DNA of 62,618 nt from DATCZB01 sp035513215 (GCA_035513215.1 DATKCK010000065.1:1-62618), one strand, 5' to 3'; shown: positions 43,376 to 53,226, numbered from the stretch's first letter. Notes: generated by a model from the letters alone, not told the origin. Numbers and translations are program-made.

Positions 43376-45148
43376 ATGACCCTAAGGCTTTCAGCCGAGA
43401 CCAGCGGCGTTCTGAAGCGGCTGCTGCAATACCTTCGGCCGTATCGTCACGTTATCCTGCCCGCCGCCGCCGGGATCGTGATCTATGCGCTCGTGACCGG
43501 TGTCGTGCCGTTCTTCATGGAAGACGTCTTCGATCAGTTCCGCGACCAGTTGCTGGAATCGGGCGAGGGGAGCGTAAGCGCCGTCGGCGCGCTTCGTATC
43601 CCGCTGCTGCTCGCCGGGATCTTCGCGTTGAGGGCCGCGATGGACTTCCTGACGATCTATGGCTTGAGCTGGGTCGGGCGCTCCGCCGTCCGCGATTTGA
43701 GGACGGATCTTTTCCGCCGCTATCTCTATCTGCCCGTCTCGTACTACGACCGCCATGCCACGGGCGACCTGATATCGAAGCTCACGTTCAATACCGAGCA
43801 GATCGCCGAAGCAATCTCGACCTCGATCGTGGTCATTGTGCGCGACTGCCTGCTCGTCGTCGTCATGATCGGGGTCATGCTCTATTACAGCGTCGAGCTG
43901 ACCCTGATTCTCGCCATCGTCGGCCCCGCCGTCGCGCTGCTGCTCGGCACGATGAGCCGGGCGTTCAGGCGCTACAGCGTCAAGATTCAGAACTCCATGG
44001 GCGACGTGACGCGGATCATGGGGCAGGCGCTGCAGGGGCAGCAGATCGTCAAGATCTTCTCGGGGCAGGAGTACGAGACCGCGAGATTCGAGTCGATCAA
44101 CGGCCGCAATTTTCGCCTGCATCTGAGGCTCGTCGCCGCGCGTGCCTTCGGCGACGCCATTACCCAATACGTGGTCGTGCTCGGCGTGGCCGTCATCGTG
44201 TTCCTGATCTTCTCGGGCTGGCTGAGCGAGTCGATCGACTCGCCTGAGTTCATCGGCTTCATCACGGCCGTGGCCGTGCTGCTGACGGCGCTCAAGCGAA
44301 TGATCAGCACGAACGCGGCCCTGCAACGCGGCATCGCGGCCGGCGCGAGCGTGTTCGAGATACTCGACGAGCCGGCGGAGCCCGCCGGGTCGGCGGCAAC
44401 GCCCGTCCGCGTTCGCGGTGCCGTCGAGTTCTCCGCCGTCAGCTTCCGCTACGCGTCGACCCAGGACGACGTGCTGCGCGATGTCAGTTTCAGGCTGAAA
44501 CCGGGCAAGACGCTCGCGATCGTCGGCCGTTCGGGCAGCGGAAAATCGACGCTCGTGAGTCTGTTGCCGCGTTTCTATGACGTCACCGCCGGCATGATTC
44601 GGCTCGACGACAGGGATATCCGCGACTATCCGTTGCAGACACTCAGGAGCCAGTTCAGTTTCGTCAGCCAGGACGTCGTGCTGTTCGACGACACGATAGC
44701 CGGCAACATTGCCTACGGCGCCTTGTCGGGCGCCTCTCGCGCCGAGATCGAGCAGGCTGCCGAGATGGCTTACGTCATGAGCTTCGTTGACGAGCTGCCC
44801 GCAGGCCTCGACTACGAAGTCGGTGAAGGCGGCGCCTTGCTGTCGGGCGGCCAGCGTCAACGCATCGCGATTGCGCGCGCCTTGCTCAAGGATGCGCCCG
44901 TCCTCGTGCTCGACGAGGCCACCTCGTCACTCGACTTCGAGGCCGAGCGCCAGGTCCAGTCGGCGCTCAGGGGCTTGATGCGAGGCCGGACGACGCTGAT
45001 CATCGCGCATCGGCTGTCGACGGTGGAGAAGGCCGACCGGATCATCGTCATGCGCGACGGGCGCATCGTCGAATCCGGTACGCACGTCGAGCTGCTCGCT
45101 GCGGCCGGGCACTATGCCGGCCTCTACCGGCTCCAGTTTGCCGAATAG
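43376..45148 (+). CDS. msbA: Lipid A export ABC transporter MsbA
   Basis: MsbA flips core-lipid A across the inner membrane. The 590-residue fused transporter has six membrane helices and, in the nucleotide-binding domain, Walker A IVGRSGSGKSTLVSLL, Q-loop FSFVSQDVVLFDDTI, signature LLSGGQRQRIAIARAL, Walker B VLVLDEATSSLD and H-loop IIAHRLS. ATG 43376 was chosen; GTG 43367 is three codons earlier. It precedes lpxK by 14 bases, the conserved order. Confidence 0.95.
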   Translation: MTLRLSAETSGVLKRLLQYLRPYRHVILPAAAGIVIYALVTGVVPFFMEDVFDQFRDQLLESGEGSVSAVGALRIPLLLAGIFALRAAMDFLTIYGLSWVGRSAVRDLRTDLFRRYLYLPVSYYDRHATGDLISKLTFNTEQIAEAISTSIVVIVRDCLLVVVMIGVMLYYSVELTLILAIVGPAVALLLGTMSRAFRRYSVKIQNSMGDVTRIMGQALQGQQIVKIFSGQEYETARFESINGRNFRLHLRLVAARAFGDAITQYVVVLGVAVIVFLIFSGWLSESIDSPEFIGFITAVAVLLTALKRMISTNAALQRGIAAGASVFEILDEPAEPAGSAATPVRVRGAVEFSAVSFRYASTQDDVLRDVSFRLKPGKTLAIVGRSGSGKSTLVSLLPRFYDVTAGMIRLDDRDIRDYPLQTLRSQFSFVSQDVVLFDDTIAGNIAYGALSGASRAEIEQAAEMAYVMSFVDELPAGLDYEVGEGGALLSGGQRQRIAIARALLKDAPVLVLDEATSSLDFEAERQVQSALRGLMRGRTTLIIAHRLSTVEKADRIIVMRDGRIVESGTHVELLAAAGHYAGLYRLQFAE

Positions 45149-45162
45149 ATGAGCGTCAGCCC

Positions 45163-46188
45163 GTGAGCCGATCCGCCGATCTGGCTGCGAAGGGCCTTGA
45201 CTCGCTCTGGTACGGCGGCAACCGGCTCGGCTGGGTCTTCTGGCCGGCCGCTTTCGTCTACGGAAAGCTCGTCGCGCTCCGCAGACTCCTGTATCGGCAA
45301 GGCTGGCTCGAATCGATCGATGTCGGGATACCCGTCGTCGTTGTCGGCAATCTGACCGTCGGCGGCACCGGCAAGACGCCGCTCGTCATCTGGCTTGCGC
45401 TCACGCTGCGTGGACGCGGGTTTCGCGTCGGCATCGTCTGTCGCGGCTATCGCGGCGAGGCTGCCGACTGGCCGCAGGTCGTCGACGCCGCGAGCGACGT
45501 TGCGGCTGTCGGCGACGAAGCGAAGCTGCTGGCGTCGCGCACGGGCTGTCCCACCGTGGCCGGACCGGACAGGGTGGAGGCCGTGCAATCGCTCAAGCGC
45601 CGGCAGTCGCTCGACGTGATCCTGTCCGACGACGGGCTCCAGCACTACCGGTTGCGACGCGCCTTCGAGATCGCCGTCATCGACGGCACGCGCGGGCTCG
45701 GCAACGGGCTTTGCCTGCCGGCAGGTCCGCTGCGCGAGCCCGAAACGAGACTCGAACAGGTCGATGCCGTCGTCGTCAACGAAGGCGACTTCGGGAGATC
45801 CGGTGCCTTGCACGCGTCGGTCCGTGCGCTTTGCGTGCGCGAAATCGCGACCGGCGACGAGAGGCCGCTCGACGACTTCCGCGGACGAGCTGTGCATGCC
45901 GTCGCGGCCATCGGCAATCCCGGCCGCTTCTTCGACCTTCTGGCCCGGCACGGGCTCGACGTCGACCCGAGACCTCTCGCCGACCATGCGGCGCTCGGTG
46001 CCGACGACCTCGGCTTCGACGACGAGGCGCCCGTCATGCTGACCGAAAAAGACGCGGTAAAATGCGAGCGCTTTAACATCGGCAATGTCTGGTCTGTCGT
46101 TACCGAGCTCGAGTTCTCCCCGGGTGACGGTGAACGTCTGATCGGCATGCTCGTGCACGCCCTGGAGCGGCAGCCCGAAAACCTATGA
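45163..46188 (+). CDS. lpxK: Tetraacyldisaccharide 4'-kinase
   Basis: LpxK phosphorylates the 4' position of the lipid A precursor at the inner membrane. The 341-residue protein has VVVGNLTVGGTGKTPLVIWLA (P-loop), CRGYRGEA, SDDGLQHYRLRRAFEIAVID (catalytic Asp region) and LTEKDAVKCERF. A single N-terminal hydrophobic segment (FWPAAFVYGKLVAL) anchors it. GTG start; overlaps kdsB by ATGA. Confidence 0.95.
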   Translation: MSRSADLAAKGLDSLWYGGNRLGWVFWPAAFVYGKLVALRRLLYRQGWLESIDVGIPVVVVGNLTVGGTGKTPLVIWLALTLRGRGFRVGIVCRGYRGEAADWPQVVDAASDVAAVGDEAKLLASRTGCPTVAGPDRVEAVQSLKRRQSLDVILSDDGLQHYRLRRAFEIAVIDGTRGLGNGLCLPAGPLREPETRLEQVDAVVVNEGDFGRSGALHASVRALCVREIATGDERPLDDFRGRAVHAVAAIGNPGRFFDLLARHGLDVDPRPLADHAALGADDLGFDDEAPVMLTEKDAVKCERFNIGNVWSVVTELEFSPGDGERLIGMLVHALERQPENL

Positions 46189-46940
46189 GCGGATTCGTCG
46201 TCGTCATCCCCGTGCGTCTGGCATCCGAGCGATTGCCTCGCAAGCCGCTCGTCGATATCGAGGGCCGGCCGATGATCGAGCGCGTCTATCGGCAGGCGCT
46301 CGCCAGCCGGGCGCATGAGGTCATCGTCGCGACGGATTCGGCCGAGATCGAATCGGCATGCGCGTCGTTCGGTGCCCGCGTCGAGCTGACATCGCCCGAT
46401 CACGCGAGCGGCACCGACCGTATCGCCGAGGTGGCGGCAAGATCGGGCTGGCCCGACGACCGTATCGTCGTCAACGTGCAGGGGGACGAGCCCCTGATTC
46501 CGCCTGTGCTGATCGATCAGGTCGCCGACCTTCTGGCCGACGACCCGCTCGCTTCGATGGCGACGCTGACGACGCCGCTCGCCGATGCCGCCGAGTATCG
46601 CGATCCCAACATGGTCAAGGTCGTGGCCGATGCGGCAGGCCGTGCCATCTACTTCAGCCGCGCGCCGATTCCGGCGAGCCGCGACGGCAGCATCCCGGCC
46701 GAAGCGCGCCGGCATATCGGGACCTACGCCTACCGCGTTGCGGCGTTGAAGCAGCTTGCCGGCGCCGACCCGGCTCCGCCCGAGCGCGCCGAGAAGCTCG
46801 AGCAATTGCGCGCGCTATGGCTCGGATTGCGTATCGCCGTCGCCGATGCCTGCGAGGCCCCGCCGCGCGGTGTTGACACGGCCGAGGATCTCGAAATCAT
46901 TCGTGACATGGTCAGGCGCGCCAAGAGGGTTCCCGAATGA
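46185..46940 (+). CDS. kdsB: 3-deoxy-manno-octulosonate cytidylyltransferase
   Basis: KdsB makes CMP-Kdo for lipopolysaccharide core assembly. The 251-residue protein has VVIPVRLASERLPRKPLVDI, VIVATDSAEI, NVQGDEPLIP and YFSRAPIPASRDG, all family motifs. It uses CTP, made by PyrG, which is also in this window. Overlaps both neighbours by 4 bases. Confidence 0.96.
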   Translation: MSGFVVVIPVRLASERLPRKPLVDIEGRPMIERVYRQALASRAHEVIVATDSAEIESACASFGARVELTSPDHASGTDRIAEVAARSGWPDDRIVVNVQGDEPLIPPVLIDQVADLLADDPLASMATLTTPLADAAEYRDPNMVKVVADAAGRAIYFSRAPIPASRDGSIPAEARRHIGTYAYRVAALKQLAGADPAPPERAEKLEQLRALWLGLRIAVADACEAPPRGVDTAEDLEIIRDMVRRAKRVPE

Positions 46941-47491
46941 GCTCGATAGTCGAGCGTATCAGGTCGAAGATCGCCGGAAGGGATGAGGCGCCGTCGCCGC
47001 CGGCGGCGCCGGACTACTCCGTGCTGTTCGTTTGCATGGGCAACATCTGCCGGTCGCCGACCGTCGAGGGAGTGTTTCGGCAGGCCGCGGCGCATGAGCT
47101 GCCGGACCGGGTGATCCGGATCGACTCCGCCGGCACGCACGCCTATCACCTCGGCCAGCCGCCAGACTCGCGCGCTCAGCGGGCGGCGCTCAAGCGCGGC
47201 ATCGATCTGAGCGCGCTGCGCGCGCGCCGAGTCATCGATGCCGACTTTTCCACGTTCGATCTCGTTCTGGCCATGGACTCCCTGAACGTCGCGGTCATGG
47301 ACGAGATCTGCCCGCCAGAGTACCGGAACAGGATCAGGCTGCTGATGGAGTTTGCCCGGTCCGCCGATCGCGACGACGTGCCGGACCCTTACTACGGCGG
47401 CAGCAAGGGCTTCGAGCATGTGCTCGACCTGGCCGAGGAGGCGTCGGTCGGGCTGATCGAGTGGCTGAAGTCGACGCTTAAGCCCCGCTAA
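46937..47491 (+). CDS. Low-molecular-weight protein-tyrosine phosphatase family protein
   Basis: The 184-residue protein carries the phosphatase P-loop VLFVCMGNICRSPTVEGV (C-x5-R) and the general-acid loop VPDPYYGGSKGFEHVLDL. A ~25-residue Pro/Ala-rich N-terminal extension precedes the catalytic domain. These enzymes often act on tyrosine kinases of polysaccharide export, but no such kinase is here. Its stop overlaps the rne stop tail to tail by 3 bases (47488-47491). Confidence 0.92.
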   Translation: MSSIVERIRSKIAGRDEAPSPPAAPDYSVLFVCMGNICRSPTVEGVFRQAAAHELPDRVIRIDSAGTHAYHLGQPPDSRAQRAALKRGIDLSALRARRVIDADFSTFDLVLAMDSLNVAVMDEICPPEYRNRIRLLMEFARSADRDDVPDPYYGGSKGFEHVLDLAEEASVGLIEWLKSTLKPR

Positions 47492-49809
47492 CCGGGCGAG
47501 CCGCGATCGGGCTCCGACGTCGCGGGCGGCGGCCGCGGGGCCTGAGTTTCGGCCGGACCAGTCTGGTTCTCGGTCTTTGGCGTCGGTGCCGCGGCCGCCG
47601 TGCCGGCTTCGGGCTTCGGCGGTTGTTGCACCGGGGCGGTCGGCTCGGTTCGCGGCGCGGCTTGTGTCTGAGCCGACGGCGGCGTCTCGCGCCGGTCGGC
47701 GGCAGGTGGCGACTCGACCGCGGTTTTTGCATTCGCGCCGCCGTTCGTCTTCTGCGCCTGTGAGTCGGCCGATTGCCCGCCGTCCGGAGCGCCGTCCGGC
47801 GACTTGCCCGGCTGCGAGCGCTGCGATTGCGAACCCGAGCCCCGGCCGCGCCGGCCACGGGAGCGCCGGCCGCGCGGGCTCCCGCCATCGCCGCCTCCCG
47901 ATTGCGAGCCGCCCTGACCGCCGCCGCGGCCGCCGCGGCTACCGCGGTTCCCATCGGAGCGGGGGCGCGATTTGCGGCTCGGCGAGCTTTGGCCGCGGCG
48001 CTCGCCCTGCTGGTCCGGGCGGCGTCCCGACTCTTTGCCGCGTCGCGGGGCCGACGGCTTGCGGGTGGGTTCCGGCTCGGCGCTCGCCGGTTCGGCTCCG
48101 CCGCCGAGCCAGCCGACGATACGGGCGATAAGAGACGGGCGCGGCTTTCGCTGCGGCGTGGGCTTAGGCGCGGGCCTGGGCGCGGGCTCCGGCGCCGGCG
48201 TTTCCGGCAGGACCTCGCCCACGGCAGGCGCCTCGGGCTTGGGCGGCGGCTTGGCATGCTCGTATTTGGCGCCGACGTCCTCTTTCGCCTGAACCATGCC
48301 GTAGCTGACGCCGGTATTCTCGGGCAGCACGGTCTCGTCGTCGCGCACGCGCCGAATCGAGTAGTTCGGCGTCTCGATCTCTGGATCGCTGACGATGACG
48401 ACGTCGACGTCGTTGGACTGCTGGATGCTCTGCACCCATTCGCGCTTCTCGTTCAGCATGTAGTTGCCGACCTCGACCGGCACGACGCCGATGACCTTGG
48501 ACGTGCGGTCCTTGCGCGCCTCCTCGCCGACGAGGCGCAGCACGGCCAGCGCGAGCGATTCGACACCGCGAACGACGCCGTTGCCGCCGCAGCGCGGGCA
48601 TACGAGCTGGGTCGATTCCTCGAGCGAGGGCCTGAGCCGTTGCCGTGACATCTCGAGTAGGCCGAAGCGCGATATCTTGCCGATCTGTATCCTGGCCCGG
48701 TCGGTTCGCACGGCCTCGCGCAGGCGATTCTCGACCTCGCGCTGGTTGCGGTGCGGACCCATATCGATGAAATCGACGACAATGAGGCCGCCGAGGTCGC
48801 GGATTCGAAGCTGCCGGGCTATCTCGTCGGCCGCTTCGAGATTCGTCGTCAGCGCGGTCTGCTCGATGTCCTCACCCTTCGTCGATCGGGCCGAGTTGAT
48901 GTCGATCGTCGTCAGCGCCTCGGTGTGATCGATGACGATGCTGCCGCCGGACGGCAGCGAAACGCCGTGCGAGTAGGCCGATTCGATCTGGCTCTCGATC
49001 TGGAACCGCGTGAACAGCGGCACGCCCGTATCGTCGTAGTACTTGAGCTTGCGCAGGCTCTGCGGCAGGACGCGCGACATGAAGTCCCTGGCGTCCTCGT
49101 AGACCTGAAAATCGTCGATCAGGATCTCGCCGATCTCGTTGCTGAAGTAGTCGCGAAGCGCTCGAACGATTGCGTTGCCTTCCTGGTAGATCAGGAACGG
49201 CGCCGGCCGCGTCACGACGACCGATTTGATCGCATCCCATACCTTGAGCAGGTAGTCGAGATCCCACTTGAGCTCCTCGACATCGCGCCCGACACCGGCC
49301 GTGCGCACGATGCAGCCCATGTTTTCGGGTGGGTTCAGCTCGTCCAGCGACTCCCGGACGACGTCGCGTTCCTCGCCCGTGATCCGTCGCGACACCCCGC
49401 CGGCGCCCGGATTGTTCGGCATGAGCACCAGGAACCGTCCTGCCAGGCTGACATAGGTCGTGAGCGCCGCGCCTTTGTTGCCGCGCTCCTCCTTCTCGAC
49501 CTGGACGACGATCTCCTGGCCTTCCCTGAGCACATCCTTGATGTTGACGCGCGAGTCGGCGTCGGGTCCCTTCAGGAAGTACTCGGGGGATATCTCCTTG
49601 AGCGGGAGGAAGCCGTGTCTTGCGGCTCCGTAGTCGATAAAAGCGGCTTCGAGGCTGGGCTCGATCCGGGTAATGCGGCCTTTGTAGATATTGGCTTTGC
49701 GCTGCTCTCGGGATGGAACCTCGATATCAAGATCGTAAAGCTGCTGGCCATCGACCATGGCCACGCGCAACTCTTCTCGCTGAGTCGCATTGACTAACAT
49801 TCGTTTCAT
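47488..49809 (-). CDS. rne: Ribonuclease E
   Basis: RNase E initiates mRNA decay and processes rRNA and tRNA at the inner membrane. The 773-residue protein has the S1 domain (RKANIYKGRITRIEPSLEAAFIDYGAARHGF), the DNase I-like catalytic region (ALTTIDINSARSTKG and LGGLIVVDFIDM with the two magnesium Asp residues) and the zinc-link CPRCGGNG. The C-terminal tail from about residue 520 is disordered, rich in Pro, Arg, Gly, Ser and Gln, shorter than in E. coli but long enough for degradosome contacts. Divergent from rluC across 286 bases, as in E. coli. Confidence 0.95.
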   Translation of the reverse strand: MKRMLVNATQREELRVAMVDGQQLYDLDIEVPSREQRKANIYKGRITRIEPSLEAAFIDYGAARHGFLPLKEISPEYFLKGPDADSRVNIKDVLREGQEIVVQVEKEERGNKGAALTTYVSLAGRFLVLMPNNPGAGGVSRRITGEERDVVRESLDELNPPENMGCIVRTAGVGRDVEELKWDLDYLLKVWDAIKSVVVTRPAPFLIYQEGNAIVRALRDYFSNEIGEILIDDFQVYEDARDFMSRVLPQSLRKLKYYDDTGVPLFTRFQIESQIESAYSHGVSLPSGGSIVIDHTEALTTIDINSARSTKGEDIEQTALTTNLEAADEIARQLRIRDLGGLIVVDFIDMGPHRNQREVENRLREAVRTDRARIQIGKISRFGLLEMSRQRLRPSLEESTQLVCPRCGGNGVVRGVESLALAVLRLVGEEARKDRTSKVIGVVPVEVGNYMLNEKREWVQSIQQSNDVDVVIVSDPEIETPNYSIRRVRDDETVLPENTGVSYGMVQAKEDVGAKYEHAKPPPKPEAPAVGEVLPETPAPEPAPRPAPKPTPQRKPRPSLIARIVGWLGGGAEPASAEPEPTRKPSAPRRGKESGRRPDQQGERRGQSSPSRKSRPRSDGNRGSRGGRGGGQGGSQSGGGDGGSPRGRRSRGRRGRGSGSQSQRSQPGKSPDGAPDGGQSADSQAQKTNGGANAKTAVESPPAADRRETPPSAQTQAAPRTEPTAPVQQPPKPEAGTAAAAPTPKTENQTGPAETQAPRPPPATSEPDRGSPG

Positions 49810-50095
49810 AAAGAGTCGGTCCTTTGACGGCCGGCCCGTGATTTCGCTGCACGTACGCGAACGCTTGAGGGACTCGATCGAGCGCTGATCGGCGGACGCC
49901 GCTTGTCTGGCAGTCGAGAGTCATCTTTTTTCGATTCGCGGGCTTTGCTAAGAGGTGCCGGCTGAATATGCAGGATTAAAGGGGTCGCTCTATCGAGAGC
50001 GGCTCGAAAACTCTGCCGGAACCGGCTCGCTTCGCGGTCGGCTCCGCCCGTTTACTATAACATAGGATCGTTGCGGTTCCGTCAGGGCCGGAGAA
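49810..50095. other. rne/rluC divergent intergenic region
   Basis: This gap must hold the rne leader (minus strand) and the rluC promoter. In E. coli the rne leader folds to bind RNase E for autoregulation. Here I see a CGCTCT/AGAGCG hairpin (49986-50001), a T-run near 49926-49931 and a TATAAC at 50056-50061 that could be the rluC -10. No good -35 was found for either gene. Confidence 0.5.
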
Positions 50096-51037
50096 TTGAC
50101 CGACAAGGAGCAACGCGCCGGCGTCAGTCATTCCGAGATCGACGCAGACACGGCCGGGCAGCGTCTCGACAACTATCTGATGACCCGGCTCAAGGGCGTG
50201 CCCCGGAGCCACGTTTACCAGCTGATCCGCTCGGGGCAGGTACGCGTCAACTCGGGCCGGGTCCGCCCCCACTACCGGCTGAAGGCCGGAGATTCGGTCC
50301 GCGTGCCTCCCGTGCGCCGGCGGGCCGCGCCGGCGCTCGCGGACCCCGGCACGGGGCTCGCCTGGCTCGCCGAGCGGATCGTTTTCGAGGACGACCGGCT
50401 TCTCGTCGTCGACAAGCCGGCCGGACTCGCCGTGCACGGCGGCAGCGGGCTCGATTTCGGTCTGATCGAGGGCCTGAGGAGCTTGAGGCCCGGGCTCGAG
50501 ACGCTCGAGCTAGTGCACCGGCTCGACCGCGCGACGTCGGGCTGCATCATGGTCGCGAAGCGGCGCAGCGCCCTGCGCCGACTGCATGCGCTGCTGCGCG
50601 AGGGATCCGTCACGAAGCGCTACCTAGCGCTGGTCGCCGGACGTTGGGAACACGGCGAGATCGAGATCGATACGCCGCTCGCCGTGAGCCGCGACGGCTC
50701 GGCCGCCAGAGTGCGCCCCGACGCCTCGGGCAAGGCCGCGCTGTCGGTCTTTCGTCTCGTCAATCAGTACGGCGATCTGGCCTCGCTCGTCGAGGTCGAG
50801 ATCAGGACGGGCCGCACGCATCAGATTCGAGTGCATGCGGCGGAGGCCGGCCATCCGATCGCCGGCGACGATCGCTACGGCGACCGGGACTTCAACTCGA
50901 CTTGCGAGACGCTGGGCTTGAGGCGGATGTTCCTGCACGCGCAGCTCATCGAGTTCGTCTGGCCGGACAGCGACGAGGAGTTCATCGTCAGCACGCCGCT
51001 GCCCGACGAGCTCCGGCGCTTTTTGCATAAAACGTGA
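50096..51037 (+). CDS. rluC: 23S rRNA pseudouridine synthase RluC
   Basis: RluC converts uridines 955, 2504 and 2580 (E. coli numbering) of 23S rRNA to pseudouridine. The 313-residue protein has an N-terminal S4 domain (GQRLDNYLMTRLKGVPRSHVYQLIRSGQVRVN) and the catalytic motif VHRLDRATSGCIMVAK (Asp). The RTGRTHQIRVHAAEAGHPIAGDDRYG segment follows. TTG start with GGAG upstream. Position divergent from rne supports RluC over RluD. Confidence 0.93.
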   Translation: MTDKEQRAGVSHSEIDADTAGQRLDNYLMTRLKGVPRSHVYQLIRSGQVRVNSGRVRPHYRLKAGDSVRVPPVRRRAAPALADPGTGLAWLAERIVFEDDRLLVVDKPAGLAVHGGSGLDFGLIEGLRSLRPGLETLELVHRLDRATSGCIMVAKRRSALRRLHALLREGSVTKRYLALVAGRWEHGEIEIDTPLAVSRDGSAARVRPDASGKAALSVFRLVNQYGDLASLVEVEIRTGRTHQIRVHAAEAGHPIAGDDRYGDRDFNSTCETLGLRRMFLHAQLIEFVWPDSDEEFIVSTPLPDELRRFLHKT

Positions 51038-51105
51038 TCCGGCACCACGTTCGGACCAGTCCGAGTTTGCATAATCGGTTCGAATCGTTCAACGGGATGT
51101 GAACC

Positions 51106-52533
51106 ATGCACCGGTCAATGACACGGATGGCGGCGATCGCCGCCGGAATTCTGAGCCTCTTCCCCGCGTTCGGATCCGCGCAGGATCTCGAGCGGTCGAG
51201 ATTCATCGCAACCTCGGACGTGCTGAGCAACATCTCGATGTTCGCCTATCAGGAGCGCCGCAAATCCGATCTGTTTCTCAGGCCCACGCCGGCGATATCG
51301 TCGGGCGAGGGCAAGGCCGAAGTCGAATACGAGAACGGCAATGCCGGGATTGTGGTCGAGATCAAGAGGATGCCGCCGCCGGTATCGCTCGGGCCCTATA
51401 CGACGTACGTGCTGTGGACGCTGACGCCGGACGGGCGCGCGGAGAACAAGGGTGTCCTGACGGGACCCGAAGGCGATAGCGGATCGATCGAGACACAGCA
51501 TCCGGCATCGCAATTCACACTCATCGTGACCGCCGAGCCGCATTTCGCCGTCAGCGCGCCGAGCGCAATGATCGTCCTGTACAACGTCGCCGATAAGGTC
51601 AGGGGCACGGAGACCAAAATCTCCTCGCTGTTCGAGAGCGCGGACTATTCCGCGCTGGCGCTCATCGGGTTCGACGACCGGCCGATCGAGTTGATCCAGG
51701 CCGAGTATGCCGTTGCGATCGCACGCGCGGCGGGTGCGGAGACGTTCGTGCCGAATCACCTCAATGCGGCCAAAGCCAAGCTCGAGGCGGCGCGCGTCGC
51801 CTGGGCCTCGAGCAGAAACCGGGACCGCAGGACGGCGCCTGGTCTTGCTCGCGAAGCCGTGATCGCGGGCGAGGACGCGCGCCGGGCCGCGCTCGTCGCG
51901 AGCGTCGACGCGAGGGCCGAGGCCAAGCGCGAGGCCGCCGTCGAGGCGGCCACGGCAGCCGAACGCGAGCGCGCCGAAGCGGCGCTCGCGGCCGAGAGAG
52001 GGCGCGCGGCGGCTGCCGCGGCCGAAGCCGCGCGCGCCGCGCAGCTCGAGGCCGATGCGATTGCACGAGCCGCCGCCAGGGAAGCGGACGCCAGGGCGAG
52101 AGCCGAGGCGCGCGCCGGGCTTTTGAACCGCCTCAGCGCCGTTCTACCGACGCGCGAGACCGAGCGCGGGCTCGTATCGGAGATCGGCGGCGTCCAGTTC
52201 GCAACCGGCACGGCCAACCTCAACGCGCCGGCGCGCGAGAGCCTCGCCCGATTCTCCGGAATCGTGGCGTCGTACCCGGAATTGCAATTCAAGATCGAAG
52301 GACACACCGACGATGTCGGGTCCGAGGCGATGAACAACGAGCTCTCGCTACGGCGCGCGATCAGCGTTCGTGACTATCTGATCGACTACGGCGTTTCAGC
52401 GAGGAGCATCGGCGTCGAGGGTTACGGCGAGTACCGACCGATCGCCGACAACACGACACCCGATGGCCGCGCCCGCAACCGCCGCGTCGAGATCGTCATC
52501 TCCGGGGACCTGCTCGCACCGGGCAATCGATAG
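51106..52533 (+). CDS. OmpA-family outer-membrane/periplasmic protein with long Ala-rich helix
   Basis: The 475-residue protein has a signal peptide (MAAIAAGILSLFPAFGSAQ), an N-terminal beta domain of about 150 residues with YTTYVLWTLTPDGRAENKG, and a long Ala/Glu/Arg-rich helix (about 240-340). A C-terminal OmpA domain (VQFATGTANLNAPARESL...IEGHTDDVGSEAMNNELSLRRAISVRDYLI...RNRRVEIVI) binds peptidoglycan. It resembles Woese-type DUF4398/OmpA combinations. A CATAAT at 51070-51075 may be its -10. Confidence 0.88.
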   Translation: MHRSMTRMAAIAAGILSLFPAFGSAQDLERSRFIATSDVLSNISMFAYQERRKSDLFLRPTPAISSGEGKAEVEYENGNAGIVVEIKRMPPPVSLGPYTTYVLWTLTPDGRAENKGVLTGPEGDSGSIETQHPASQFTLIVTAEPHFAVSAPSAMIVLYNVADKVRGTETKISSLFESADYSALALIGFDDRPIELIQAEYAVAIARAAGAETFVPNHLNAAKAKLEAARVAWASSRNRDRRTAPGLAREAVIAGEDARRAALVASVDARAEAKREAAVEAATAAERERAEAALAAERGRAAAAAAEAARAAQLEADAIARAAAREADARARAEARAGLLNRLSAVLPTRETERGLVSEIGGVQFATGTANLNAPARESLARFSGIVASYPELQFKIEGHTDDVGSEAMNNELSLRRAISVRDYLIDYGVSARSIGVEGYGEYRPIADNTTPDGRARNRRVEIVISGDLLAPGNR

Positions 52534-52562
52534 GCTGGACCTCTAGCCGGCGGCTCCCATCC

Positions 52563-53147
52563 TCATACGCCCGGCCCCAGTGGATCGAGGCCCGCCTCGC
52601 GAAGAGCGCCGGTGAGCCAGATCAACGGGAGGCCGATCAGCGCGGTCGGGTCTTTAGACTCGATCGACTCGAACAGCGTGATCCCGAGCCCTTCGACCTT
52701 GAACCCACCAGCGCAGTCGTAGGCCGGTTCCACTTCGAGGTATCGCTCGAGCTCGGATCTGGAACGGCAGGCGAAACGAACGAGGGTCAGATCGACATGC
52801 TCGTGCAGTCGGTCGGCGGCGCCATCGTGGACGGCCACGGCCGTGTGGAAGACGACGATTCGCCCCTGGCAGGCTTCGAGCTGGGCCAGCGCAAGCACGC
52901 GGCCGCCGGGCTTCTCGAGCAGCTCGCCGTCGAGCGAGGCGACCTGGTCCGAGCCGATGGCCACGGTGCCGGCAGAGGCCAGCTTCATCGCTTTCTCGGC
53001 CGCGAGCCGCGCCGCGAGCGCCGCCGGATGCTCCCCGGGTTCCGGCGTTTCGTCGACGAGGGGTGCGACGGCCGTGAACGGGAGCCCGAGACGGTTCAAT
53101 AGGTCCCGCCTGTAGCGAGAGCCGGAGGCCAGCAGCAGCTTCTTCAT
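52563..53147 (-). CDS. yceF: Maf-family nucleotide pyrophosphatase, YceF type
   Basis: YceF-type Maf proteins hydrolyse m7GTP and related nucleotides. The 194-residue protein has LLLASGSRYRRDLLNRL (the SxxR motif), VAIGSDQVASLDGELLEKP (SDQ) and YDCAGGFKVEGLGITLFESIE. The SDQ with YDCAGGFKVEG points to YceF over YhdE. It is divergent from the yceD-rpmF-plsX-fabH genes, as in E. coli. Confidence 0.92.
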   Translation of the reverse strand: MKKLLLASGSRYRRDLLNRLGLPFTAVAPLVDETPEPGEHPAALAARLAAEKAMKLASAGTVAIGSDQVASLDGELLEKPGGRVLALAQLEACQGRIVVFHTAVAVHDGAADRLHEHVDLTLVRFACRSRSELERYLEVEPAYDCAGGFKVEGLGITLFESIESKDPTALIGLPLIWLTGALREAGLDPLGPGV

Positions 53148-53188
53148 CAGTGCTACCCTGCCAGCAAAAAGGCACGTAAGCCACGGTT

Positions 53189-53217
53189 TTGACGGTAGAA
53201 AGTCATATCCTTATCAT
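53189..53217 (+). promoter_or_regulatory. Sigma-70 promoter for yceD-rpmF-plsX-fabH
   Basis: TTGACG (53189-53194) and TATCAT (53212-53217) are separated by exactly 17 bases. The transcript would start at about 53224, giving a leader of only a few bases before the yceD ATG at 53227, or initiation may be leaderless. Confidence 0.6.
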
Positions 53218-53226
53218 AAATCGCTT

